26,169 bases of DNA, taken from positions 1 to 26,169 of the forward strand of contig CAZYPH010000020.1 of NCBI GenBank assembly GCA_964649095.1, given 5' to 3'. Positions 6,204 to 14,532 of the stretch are shown one piece after another. The notes beneath the pieces are model-generated. The model did no database searches. It saw only the letters and a program-made list of their open reading frames with translations, and was not told the origin of the DNA. The translations under genes were made by a program, and so were the position numbers. The stretch comes from CAZYPH01 sp964649095. GTDB taxonomy: Bacteria > Bdellovibrionota > UBA1018 > UBA923. Each line of letters opens with the position of its first letter. Position 1 is the stretch's first letter.

Positions 6204-7892
6204 TTACTTTATCTTAATCAATCTACGCACGACCTTTTTGCGCATAGCCTCAAGATAATCTACAACATCCATCAAACCTAAATAATAAGATACACCCCAC
6301 CACGTAAAAAAGGCAGCGCCCATTCCGCAAAAAATAGCCGTTAAACTCTTAGCAAAAATCATATAGCTATATTTTGGCAAGGCCTGGTCTACGAACATAT
6401 ATATTCCTAGATATGATAAGTAAGCCACTAAACCCACCACACAAGCTACTACTAAGTTTAGAGCCGCGTTTTTTAACAAACTACCTAACCCGCACGGCAA
6501 GTGGTGTTTCTCTAAATACCAAAAAAGAAACAGAGCATTCAACGTCGATGTCACCGAAGTGGCGACTGCCAAACTCCAAAACGGCCACTGTAAAACAAAT
6601 AGAAACAACGCGTTCAAAAGCGCATTCAACGCAACCATCACAAAACTCAAAACCACAGGCACCTTTGTATTTTTATGCGCATAAAAAAGCGGCACCAAAA
6701 TTTTTACCAAAGAATAACCTGGCAAACCCACACTGTAGGCCAATATAGCGGCCTGAGTGGCCAGGGAATCGTTCATGCCAAACGCGCCCCGCTGAAAGAG
6801 TAACTGCGTAATCGGCAAACTTAACGCACACATCCCCAACGCTGCAGGCAAATTAATGGCCAAACAAAGCCGAACGGACTTTTCTAACGCTAACGAAGCG
6901 TCTTCAATTTTTTTTGCCGCCAACGCACGCGACACCTGAGGCAGCGTAGCCGCAGCAAGCGAAACTCCAAAAATACCAATCGGAAACTGCATCAAACGAA
7001 ACGCATAATTCAACCAACTCACCGCACCACTACCCTGACTTGTCGCAAACATTGAGTTGATCAAAATATTGCTTTGAGTCGCAGCCAAACCAATCGTACC
7101 GGGAATCATGAGTAACAAGACCTCACGTACGCGCGATTGCACCGGTGCACGCGCCGCATCTGGCGTCACAAAATGGCGCCACGAAAAACCCAGTCGACGT
7201 ACCTGCCACCACTGCACAAAGAACTGCAAAAAACCACCGACCACCACACCCCACGCCATGGCATAGATTTTAGGCACTGCGTAATAGGCATGGGCCCACC
7301 AGGCGACTACAAGGCCGAAAAAAATCGAGGCCACATTAAACAACACGGGCGCAAAAGCCGGCAAAAAAAACGCACCTAAACTATTTAAAGCCCCCATTAA
7401 GACGGCAGCCATGGCCACTAACGGGAAAAACGGAAACATCTGCTGCGTTAGCGCGGTGGCGAGCTCTAGTTTGCCCGGTACGCTCTTAAATGACCCGGCA
7501 TACAGTCCGACTAATTGTTCCGAAAAAAATATGCCTACAACTGCTAAACCGCCCGTAACCAATAGCAACCACTTCAGCACAGAGCCCAACACAAAATAGG
7601 CGCGGTTACGGGTAGGGTCGTCATGCAATGTACGGGTAAAAACCGGCACAAAAGCCGCACTCATAGCGCCTTCAGCAAACAAATCACGCAACAGATTGGG
7701 AATACGAAAGGCGATATTAAACGCATCAGCGGCATCGCTGGCGCCAAATAAAAACGCAAATACTTGTTCGCGCGCCAAACCCAAAACACGCGACATCAAC
7801 GTCGCTAAACCCATACGCGAGGCTGCTGACTGCAATTGTTCGCCCGAGCGCCCACTAGTTTCAGAAGAGTTGGGTTGTTGTGTTGATGCCAT
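6204..7892 (-). CDS. murJ: Lipid II flippase MurJ
   Basis: MurJ moves undecaprenyl-linked peptidoglycan precursor (lipid II) across the inner membrane. The 562-residue protein has the roughly 14 hydrophobic segments of the MOP superfamily. Its N-terminus is diagnostic: LMSRVLGLAREQVFAFLFGA, then SDAADAFNIAFRIPNLLRDL and FAEGAMSAAFVPVF, keeping the conserved charged residues of the central cavity (the Arg of SRVLG, Arg of LAR, Asp of ADAF, Arg of FRIPN). It is slightly long for the family because of a 25-residue Ser/Gln-rich N-terminus; an internal ATG (residue 27, MGLATLMSRVLG) would give a more usual start, and neither start has a strong ribosome site. The gene starts 35 bp after the PHA-type gene and is followed after 29 bp by the DUF507-like gene. 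Confidence 0.95.
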   Translation of the reverse strand: MASTQQPNSSETSGRSGEQLQSAASRMGLATLMSRVLGLAREQVFAFLFGASDAADAFNIAFRIPNLLRDLFAEGAMSAAFVPVFTRTLHDDPTRNRAYFVLGSVLKWLLLVTGGLAVVGIFFSEQLVGLYAGSFKSVPGKLELATALTQQMFPFFPLVAMAAVLMGALNSLGAFFLPAFAPVLFNVASIFFGLVVAWWAHAYYAVPKIYAMAWGVVVGGFLQFFVQWWQVRRLGFSWRHFVTPDAARAPVQSRVREVLLLMIPGTIGLAATQSNILINSMFATSQGSGAVSWLNYAFRLMQFPIGIFGVSLAAATLPQVSRALAAKKIEDASLALEKSVRLCLAINLPAALGMCALSLPITQLLFQRGAFGMNDSLATQAAILAYSVGLPGYSLVKILVPLFYAHKNTKVPVVLSFVMVALNALLNALFLFVLQWPFWSLAVATSVTSTLNALFLFWYLEKHHLPCGLGSLLKNAALNLVVACVVGLVAYLSYLGIYMFVDQALPKYSYMIFAKSLTAIFCGMGAAFFTWWGVSYYLGLMDVVDYLEAMRKKVVRRLIKIK

Positions 7893-7927
7893 AAATTTTT
7901 TCAGTTTATAAAGCGCGGCACGTAGAC

Positions 7928-8218
7928 TTAAAGTTTACCCAACGTTTTTTCAAACTGCGCACGAATCTCAGACTCAATCGAAGCCCTCAACGGCCTAAGC
8001 AAAAGCCCAAGTGTCAAATCAACGGTCACTAAATTATCGCGGCATTCGACCACCGCCTCAAACCCTGTGCCCTTGGCTACGCAACGACCTGCGGCTTCGT
8101 CGGATTTGACTTCTTTGATTTGAAACTTTCCGGCCGATTGGTAGTATTCGAGCTTATCTTTTAACGCGGCAAACAACACACTTTGGCTACGATTAGGTAC
8201 GGTCAACGCAAACGACAT
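7928..8218 (-). CDS. Polyhydroxyalkanoic acid system family protein (PHA_gran_rgn-like)
   Basis: This 96-residue protein resembles the small PHA-granule-associated family, whose members end with a block like VDLELGFLLRPLKGRIEAEIERELDRLL. Here the same region reads TVDLTLGLLLRPLRASIESEIRAQFEKTL. The fold is probably a small alpha/beta domain with SHS2-like strand order. No PHA synthase or phasin gene is in the window, so a role in PHA metabolism is not supported by context. It is first in the murJ cluster and divergent from the nitronate monooxygenase gene, with a 151-bp region between them that must hold both promoters. Confidence 0.65.
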   Translation of the reverse strand: MSFALTVPNRSQSVLFAALKDKLEYYQSAGKFQIKEVKSDEAAGRCVAKGTGFEAVVECRDNLVTVDLTLGLLLRPLRASIESEIRAQFEKTLGKL

Positions 8219-8297
8219 AATTTGTTACAAGCCTTTCGATTATTTTAGTCCGTTTAATCTGTGATGATTCTTGAACAGAATACCGTATTGAATTCTT

Positions 8298-8326
8298 TTG
8301 AGAAATTAAAACGATAGAAGCATACT
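8298..8326 (+). promoter_or_regulatory. Sigma-70-type promoter of the nitronate monooxygenase gene
   Basis: TTGAGA (8298-8303), a 17-bp spacer and CATACT (8321-8326) match the -35/-10 consensus at 5 and 4 of 6 positions. A GAGG ribosome site (8356-8359) lies 10 bases before the ATG at 8370, inside the palindrome-like GTACTCAGTAC region. The leader would be about 35 bases. Confidence 0.5.
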
Positions 8327-8369
8327 AAAAAACGAAAAAGTTTTTTTCATCACACGAGGTACTCAGTAC

Positions 8370-9423
8370 ATGAGCTCAAAATCCACAAAGCAGACCACTC
8401 AAGATGCGGCGTCTTCAAAAATCACATTTAATAATTCTTTCACCAAACTTACCGGGGCCAAGTACCCAATTATTGCAGGTCCGATGTTTCTAGTAAGCGA
8501 TGAAACTTTAGTAGCGGCAGCGTCGAATAGTGGCATTGTCGGCGCCTTTCCATCGTTGAATTGGCGCAATACCGAACAATTTGAAAAAGCGCTTGAAACT
8601 ACTAAAAGTAAAATCGACGGCCGCCCATTTGGCGTAAACCTAATTGTAAATAAAAGTAATTTACGCCTAGGCAAAGACCTCGACGCCTGCGTGAACGCGA
8701 AGGTGCCGATTTATATTACCAGCCTCGGCAGCCCAAAACTCGTCATTGAAAAAGCCAAGACCTACGGCGCCAAAGTATTCTGCGATGTCACAACCTTAGA
8801 CTACGCGCTGAAAGTGCAAGAGATGGGTGCCGATGCCGTAGTGGCCGTTTGCAGCGGCGCAGGCGGGCACGCAGGGCCCATCTCGCCGTTAGTGTTAGTG
8901 CCTTATTTGAAAAAACATTTAAAAATCCCTGTCATTTTGGCTGGTGGCGTATCAACAGGCGCGCAGCTAGCCGCTGCTTTGGCTCTCGGTGCCGATGCCG
9001 TCCAAATGGGTACCCGGTTTATTGCGACAAAAGAATGCAGCGTCGATGAAAAGTACAAACAAGCCATTATCAACGCCAACCCTGAAGATATTGTACTGAC
9101 AAAAAAACTTACGGGCACACCGGCTGCGGTGATTAAAACTCCGTTTATTGAAAAACTGGGCAACGACCTCAACGTTCTTGAAGAGTTTTTACTAGCCAAC
9201 AAAGCCACAAAAAAGTGGTTCAAACTAGCGGTCAACTTACGAGGTGCGTTGTTGTTAAAAAATGCCGCTGCAAAAGTAACGTGGAAAGAAGTATGGAGCG
9301 CTGGCCAGGGCGTGGGGTTAATTGACTCTGTGGAGTCGATCGAAAAAATCGTCGAAGACATNNNNNNNNNNCATCATGCACGAAGCCCAAACCACTATTA
9401 AAAACATGAATCAATATTTATGA
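8370..9423 (+). CDS. Nitronate monooxygenase (2-nitropropane dioxygenase family), with assembly gap
   Basis: This FMN-dependent TIM-barrel oxygenase oxidises alkyl nitronates such as propionate-3-nitronate. Family motifs are intact: YPIIAGPMF near the N-terminus, GRPFGVNLIV, CSGAGGHAG with the active-site His, VILAGGVSTGAQLAAALALGADAVQMGTRFIAT for flavin phosphate binding, and LTGTPAAVI. Ten N at 9362-9371 interrupt the C-terminus. The bases after the gap encode IMHEAQTTIKNMNQYL and a TGA at 9421-9423, a normal family C-terminus, if the true gap is a multiple of three (zero gives VEDIIMHEAQTT). That stop overlaps the next gene's ATG as ATGA. Taken literally, ten N would shift the frame and give a false end at 9401. 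Confidence 0.9.
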
Positions 9424-10148
9424 ATTATTTTTCAAGCATCGTTATCGCCTTGAGTGGCGATAAAACCTATGACCGCATTACTGTTGAGCGTTGTTTCAAG
9501 TCAATTGTGCGAGACAACGACCGCACACCGCATGAACTGGTCATTGTATTACCAGAAGAATCTGCCGCACACGCAGATATAGAAAAATATATATTAGAGT
9601 TTCAACATACGATTGAAACCTCACATGTTGCCGACATCATCGACCCCATCACTCATCGTGCAAAAACACGTGCCATGGCCCGATCAAAAGATAAAGTGAT
9701 TATTAAAAGAGGGTCGGCGGGATCGCTGCTCGAGGCTTATTTAACAGGCCTCAAAGCGGCCTCAGGGGAAATGATTGCGTGTATCGATGCGCATTTGGTT
9801 TTAACAGAGGGTTGGTTTCGATCGCTGCTATGGGCGGCCGATTACCACCGCTGGCAGGTGGTATCACCAACCATTCGCTCGATGCCACCCGACTTGTTAG
9901 ATTTAGAAGAACGCACAAAAGCATTGGTAGAAAAGAACCTTTTAAAATCAGAAAAAAAGCAGCTTGATCTACGGGCCTTAGTAATGAGCCACAAAACCGC
10001 CGATCGTATTCTTGAGGCCAACTCAACACCGGCTAACCCAACACCCCAGGCAAGAAACGAACGCGAACAAACGCTGTGGATACAAAACCAGCTTCTAAAC
10101 CTTGAAAAACATTTTGGCATCGTGGGTGCGAGTATTGTTTACGAATAA
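9420..10148 (+). CDS. Small GT2-like glycosyltransferase
   Basis: This 242-residue protein has the GT-A fold signature of family 2 glycosyltransferases. It has a beta-alpha nucleotide-binding start (SSIVIALSGDK), then GSLLEAYLTGLKAASGEMIACIDAHLVLTEGWFRSLL, the usual context of the metal-binding DxD. Here the motif reads DAH, so metal binding may be altered or the enzyme may be inactive. No membrane segment is visible. The C-terminal third is charged and helical and ends abruptly after GIVGASIVYE, short for a GT2 enzyme, so it may be a reduced or truncated member. It overlaps the nitronate monooxygenase stop by ATGA and ends two bases before the end of the convergent gene. Donor and acceptor sugars are unknown. 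Confidence 0.65.
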   Translation: MNYFSSIVIALSGDKTYDRITVERCFKSIVRDNDRTPHELVIVLPEESAAHADIEKYILEFQHTIETSHVADIIDPITHRAKTRAMARSKDKVIIKRGSAGSLLEAYLTGLKAASGEMIACIDAHLVLTEGWFRSLLWAADYHRWQVVSPTIRSMPPDLLDLEERTKALVEKNLLKSEKKQLDLRALVMSHKTADRILEANSTPANPTPQARNEREQTLWIQNQLLNLEKHFGIVGASIVYE

Positions 10149-10150
10149 CA

Positions 10151-11680
10151 CTACATGGCACAGACGGATTTCAAGTTAGTTAGGAAGGGCGTCCACCTCG
10201 GTGCATCAAATAGAAACCGAAACTCATCGCAGGCAATACAACTTTGAAAATCAGCGCCCGATGACGACACTTGAAATTCTGCTACAGCAGCGTCTAACGC
10301 ACCAATATAACCAGTCACATCGTTCGGAATAGACCAATGCTCAACTAAATACCTATGGGCCTGTAACACGTGCCGACAGGCGGAACGACGTGCCTGACCT
10401 GCTCGTTCGCGGTTCGAATACAAACGGAAATCGGATTCTAACTCGCCACCCAAAAACACAGACAGCGAGGGCTCTTGGCCGGTGCTATCACCCACGCGCA
10501 GCTGCGAAAAAAAACGCGAATCGACCGACTGTGCACCAATGCCCACAGAAACGGATCGATTGCCTGCACTATCTATAACCACACGAGGGTTAAGAAAATA
10601 CTCAAACCGCGTCCAAGCATCTAACAAATACCGCGTTGCGGGTTGGCGCGAGCGGTAATACAGGCCTCTATTGATGCCGCCATTTATAAATAATTCTTGT
10701 TGTGTATAAAAATGCCCTTGTAGTGCGGGGTTTTCGTTTAAAGCCGCAAACCGAACTAAACCAGAATAGTTGACATCTAAATGAAAGTGCCGTGTGACGA
10801 CTTGAGCTAACGTCGATCGCACTAAGGCTTCAATCCCAAGCGTGTCGTTGGGTGCTGGGGCCGACACTCTTGCATTAATAGATAGCGAAACCTCTATACG
10901 TCGCTGCAAATAAGTAAGTGCGGTTCGAAACTGCGGTGAACCACTAATGCCAAACGAACGCACACCTACTCGAAAACCTAACCTTCGATCAGGCCGATTG
11001 GCTGGGCGCCAAATGCTGCCTCCCACACTGAGCGCCCCGGCGTCGGCCAGCGACAACACCCCTAATGCCCCCAACGCCACAAGGCCGCTGTAACGCCCTA
11101 GTTGCTCGGAGGTACGATTCCAACTCGACGCACTTTGAAACCAATTAAAACGCTGCGACAACCCATACACGGATAGGTCAATCAATTGTTCGGTCGTAAA
11201 GTGGCTAGAAAGAGCCAGTAATAAGCGGTTTACGAGCTCGGTGCTGCGTTCGGGCGTCAGCGTTAACGAGAGATTCGATTGGGTGGCTGCATCTTGGTAG
11301 GGTGTGTTCAGGCGTTGGCCGATGTCGGTTAACATCCACTCCGCTAAGAGAGCATTCGTACGAATCACAAACGTGTGGGCCCTGGCTTGGGTTTCGGCAT
11401 TCAATGTGCGTGGGTCTTGTACGATGCGACGAATTTGAGCAGTCGGATTAATGCGGTTCGCACCAAATAGAACGACCCACAGATTTAAAAATCGCACTAT
11501 AACGTCTACGGACGATTGTGAGAGGTCTTGTAGTGCCGTCGGCGCCGGCGATGGCGATGGTGTGCCAGCACTAGGGAGATTGGTGTGCTGTTGCGCCCAA
11601 CCAACCCTGGTAGATACGAGTACGAAACAAAAAAAGATGATCGCAGCCCGCCCCAGCGCAGGTTTTAGCACACTGTCCAC
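10151..11680 (-). CDS. Exported protein of unknown function
   Basis: I do not recognise this 509-residue protein. Residues 1-30 form a signal peptide (RAAIIFFCFVLVSTRVGWAQ, cleavage near GWA-Q), followed by a Pro/Ser/Thr-rich linker. Residues about 45-215 are helical. From about 225 to 430 the sequence alternates polar and hydrophobic residues (FRVGVRSFGI, RRIEVSLSINAR, FHLDVNYSGLVRFAAL, TRFEYFLNPRVVIDSA), suggesting beta-strands of an outer-membrane or surface domain. The last 85 residues return to helix and contain Cys residues, including a CIAC motif near residue 485. It is transcribed towards the GT2-like gene and away from the YyaL-like gene. Its general make-up recalls the 1595-residue exported protein at the right end, but no clear homology is visible by eye. 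Confidence 0.6.
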   Translation of the reverse strand: MDSVLKPALGRAAIIFFCFVLVSTRVGWAQQHTNLPSAGTPSPSPAPTALQDLSQSSVDVIVRFLNLWVVLFGANRINPTAQIRRIVQDPRTLNAETQARAHTFVIRTNALLAEWMLTDIGQRLNTPYQDAATQSNLSLTLTPERSTELVNRLLLALSSHFTTEQLIDLSVYGLSQRFNWFQSASSWNRTSEQLGRYSGLVALGALGVLSLADAGALSVGGSIWRPANRPDRRLGFRVGVRSFGISGSPQFRTALTYLQRRIEVSLSINARVSAPAPNDTLGIEALVRSTLAQVVTRHFHLDVNYSGLVRFAALNENPALQGHFYTQQELFINGGINRGLYYRSRQPATRYLLDAWTRFEYFLNPRVVIDSAGNRSVSVGIGAQSVDSRFFSQLRVGDSTGQEPSLSVFLGGELESDFRLYSNRERAGQARRSACRHVLQAHRYLVEHWSIPNDVTGYIGALDAAVAEFQVSSSGADFQSCIACDEFRFLFDAPRWTPFLTNLKSVCAM

Positions 11681-11809
11681 GTAACAGAACGTAACGAAAG
11701 AGAATGCACATCGCCACCATGTACGTAGAAAATGTCTTGTATCTGCAAACCAACGAATTGGGCGATAGCCCTCGCCAACTCGATTTCTAAAAACTAATCT
11801 TAGACAACT

Positions 11810-14032
11810 ATGAACACGTCTAAACCAAATTTTCGTAACGCCTTACAATTTGAAACCAGTCCGTATTTGTTATCGCACGCCACCAATCCGGTCGATTGGC
11901 ACCCGTGGTCAGAGGCCTCGCTAAAACTAGCCAAAGATCAAGATAAACCGATTATATTGAGTGTGGGTTATAGCGCCTGCCACTGGTGCCACGTCATGGA
12001 ACACGAGTGTTTTGAAAATGAAAAAATTGCGGCGTACATGAACGCCCATTTTATTTCGATAAAAGTCGATCGCGAAGAGCGCCCAGATCTGGACCACATT
12101 TATCAGAACGTCACGCAGTTGATGAATCAGGGTGGCGGCTGGCCACTCACCGTTTTTCTGACGCCCGACCTGAAACCGTTTTTTGGCGGCACGTATTTTC
12201 CACCCGAAGACCGTTACGGGCGACCAGGATTCCCGCGGGTTTTAGAGGCCCTACACCAAGCCTACACACAAGACCGCAACAACGTGATTGAGAACGCTAA
12301 CAAGATGACCGCCGCCATTCAGCAGATTTCGCGGGGATTTGATGGGTTTGCGCCACCAGCGACGCAAAATCCAAACGCGGCCGCATCGAACACACTTGAC
12401 GCGACTGGCAAGCCTGGAATGACGCTCGAGGGCTTGCACCGTGTGGCCGAAAAATATTTGTCTTCAGTGGACTGGAAAAACGGCGGGCTCGGTGGGCAAC
12501 CTAAATTTCCGAACACCTCGACACTTAAGTTTTTATGGCGTTTTGGCGTAAAAACCGACTTTGCTCGCGCGGTCGAAGCCGTAACGTTGAGCCTTAGTAA
12601 AATGGCGAGCGGCGGTATTTTTGATCAATTACGCGGTGGTTTCCACCGCTACAGTGTAGATGCCGAGTGGCTGGTACCCCATTTTGAAAAGATGCTCTAC
12701 GACAATGCCGAGTTGTTGTCGTTGTACGCTGAAGTGGTCGAAACGGACGCCGCTAACCAGAAAAAGTTTTTAAGCGACGACGAAAGATATACTTTTGTAA
12801 ATATATTAAAATTTACATATAAGTATTTGGTCGACGAAATGCTCTCGCCACTAGGTGGATTTTATTCTACTCAAGATGCCGATAGCCTAGACGCTGCCAC
12901 CGGCCATAAACACGAGGGTGCGTATTTTGTTTGGACGGCGACCGAAGCGCGCACGGTATTGCAAAATAGCGGGTTAGCGTTAGATAGCGATACTATTGAA
13001 AACACGCTGCAGTATTTTGGTATTTCCGAGCGTGGGAATTTTGAGGGTAGTACGCAGAATGTTTTGACGAAAAATCCTATAAAAACGACTCCCCCCCCAA
13101 AAAACATCGACGACTTACGGGCTGTTTTATTGCGCCACCGCGAAAACACACGCGCCCGGCCCGATCGTGATGAAAAAATCTTAGCCTCTTGGAATGGTTT
13201 GTTGTTAGAGGCCTTGGCCAAAACCAAACGGGCCTTTGAGGCGGTAGGCGAATCAAATTTGGCGGAGGACGTGCTAAGTAAGGCCGTTAAACTGGTGGCA
13301 TTTTTTGAAGCCCATCTGGTAAAGCCGGCCGCCAGCAACAACAACGCGCCTGCTGATGCCCAACACGAGCTGGCGTTATTTGCGCAATATAAAGACGGCC
13401 AAGCGAAGGGCTCTGGTTTTTTAGATGACTACGCGTTTTTTGCGAATGGTTTGTTAGAGCTCTCGAAGAGTATTGAAACGAAGAGCATTGAAACCGCGCC
13501 GCAGGGACCGGGACTCACCCCGCAGCATTGTATTGTGTTAGCTCAAAGGGCGCTCAACTACCTCAATCGCCACTTTGCCGACACCACGACCCCTGATAGT
13601 TACGGCTACTTTTACACACCCCACGGCACGGAAAATTTGATTACACGTACGAAAAATTTTTACGACCAAGCCATTCCCAACGGCAATGCCGTGGCCGCCA
13701 AAGTGCGTTTGGTATTGGCCGCGATTGAAGGCAATACCGTAGCGTTAGAGGGTGTCGAAAAAACCGTCGCCAAAATATTTCCGTTTTTATCCCAAAGCCC
13801 ACACGGTTTGGGAGAACTGACGAATCTTTGTTGGTTGTTTTATTTGCAGCCGGCAACAATTACGGGCCCTAAAGCAATTTTATTTAGTGCCTCGCCGTAT
13901 GTTTTTGTAAAACCCGCAGCGCCGAACGACAACACGCACCAGTACGTTGTATGCCACGAACAAACCTGCTACGCGCCGACCGAAAAACTTGACGATGTGT
14001 GGGCGCAGTTGGACGACGTGTTTGGGTTGTAA
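11810..14032 (+). CDS. YyaL/DUF255 thioredoxin-domain protein (spermatogenesis-associated protein 20 family)
   Basis: This 740-residue member of a widely conserved but poorly characterised family has no signal peptide. The N-terminal thioredoxin-like domain begins with the family hallmark (SPYLLSHATNPVDWHPW), followed by SVGYSACHWCHVM with a C57-H-W-C60 redox-like motif, then KVDREERPDLDHIY and GGWPLTVFLTPDLKPFFGGTYFPP. The remainder is an (alpha/alpha)6-barrel-like region of the N-acylglucosamine epimerase type, with GGFHRYSVDAEWLVPHFEKMLYDNAELL and SWNGLLLEALA. It is somewhat longer than usual because of Ala/Asn/Thr-rich insertions (about 180-200 and 505-520). The start has no obvious Shine-Dalgarno. 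It is monocistronic as far as visible, divergent from the exported protein gene. Substrate and redox role are unknown. Confidence 0.92.
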   Translation: MNTSKPNFRNALQFETSPYLLSHATNPVDWHPWSEASLKLAKDQDKPIILSVGYSACHWCHVMEHECFENEKIAAYMNAHFISIKVDREERPDLDHIYQNVTQLMNQGGGWPLTVFLTPDLKPFFGGTYFPPEDRYGRPGFPRVLEALHQAYTQDRNNVIENANKMTAAIQQISRGFDGFAPPATQNPNAAASNTLDATGKPGMTLEGLHRVAEKYLSSVDWKNGGLGGQPKFPNTSTLKFLWRFGVKTDFARAVEAVTLSLSKMASGGIFDQLRGGFHRYSVDAEWLVPHFEKMLYDNAELLSLYAEVVETDAANQKKFLSDDERYTFVNILKFTYKYLVDEMLSPLGGFYSTQDADSLDAATGHKHEGAYFVWTATEARTVLQNSGLALDSDTIENTLQYFGISERGNFEGSTQNVLTKNPIKTTPPPKNIDDLRAVLLRHRENTRARPDRDEKILASWNGLLLEALAKTKRAFEAVGESNLAEDVLSKAVKLVAFFEAHLVKPAASNNNAPADAQHELALFAQYKDGQAKGSGFLDDYAFFANGLLELSKSIETKSIETAPQGPGLTPQHCIVLAQRALNYLNRHFADTTTPDSYGYFYTPHGTENLITRTKNFYDQAIPNGNAVAAKVRLVLAAIEGNTVALEGVEKTVAKIFPFLSQSPHGLGELTNLCWLFYLQPATITGPKAILFSASPYVFVKPAAPNDNTHQYVVCHEQTCYAPTEKLDDVWAQLDDVFGL

Positions 14033-14316
14033 TGCCATTTAGGCCGTTTGGTTAGTTCCCCCGGAAAAAGGCCCGTCTGCTTTGGGCATTGGAAATACAA
14101 AACTGCGTCGTCGGGTTCTTCCCAGCTAGTGAAAATAAACTTTGCCCAACGCACATGTTCAACATCTACGGTTCCCTTTCTTGGGTTGTAGACTGTTAGC
14201 CGCGAATTATTTGGCACTAGCGGTATTACTGACTTCTACTGACCCGTTCACGGGGCATTCTTACCGATCAACGACACTAAATAAATTTATATATAACGAA
14301 AACATAAGGTTATGTT

Positions 14317-14532
14317 ATGCGATGTTCCATGAAAAATAGATGGAGACGTCTAAGTTTAACGTATAGTGGCCCTTTGATGGAAATCTTAGGTGTACCGATT
14401 ATCGCATTGATGGGGCCAACTTCAGTCTTTCGACGAGTGCGATCAGATCCAATAGTTCCGAAAACGTGGTTAGGGGTGATGATCTTACTCGTTGTTTCTA
14501 GATTTATCGAATTAGTAAAGAAGGCCCGCTAA
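14317..14532 (+). CDS. Small basic membrane protein at the head of the accessory cluster
   Basis: This 71-residue ORF starts at an ATG preceded by AAGG and ends with TAA directly followed by the ATG of the SpeD-SpeE gene, a layout that suits translational coupling. The sequence is basic (RWRRLS, VFRRVRSD, VKKAR) with two hydrophobic stretches (MEILGVPIIALMG and TWLGVMILLVVSRFIELV), so a small inner-membrane protein with one or two helices is likely. I recognise no family. ATGs at 14329 and 14377 are alternative starts. An AT-rich block with TATAAC (14292-14297) lies upstream and could be a -10 element, though no -35 matches. It could be a subunit or helper of the exporter, but it may also be non-coding leader. 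Confidence 0.4.
   Translation: MRCSMKNRWRRLSLTYSGPLMEILGVPIIALMGPTSVFRRVRSDPIVPKTWLGVMILLVVSRFIELVKKAR

Noticed and set aside
13969..14217. Minus-strand ORF of 82 codons starting with GTG after the YyaL-like gene, with natural-looking composition
   Set aside because: It overlaps 64 bases of the YyaL-like 3' end, has no recognisable family or ribosome site, and fills an otherwise unconstrained intergenic region. Undecided rather than excluded.
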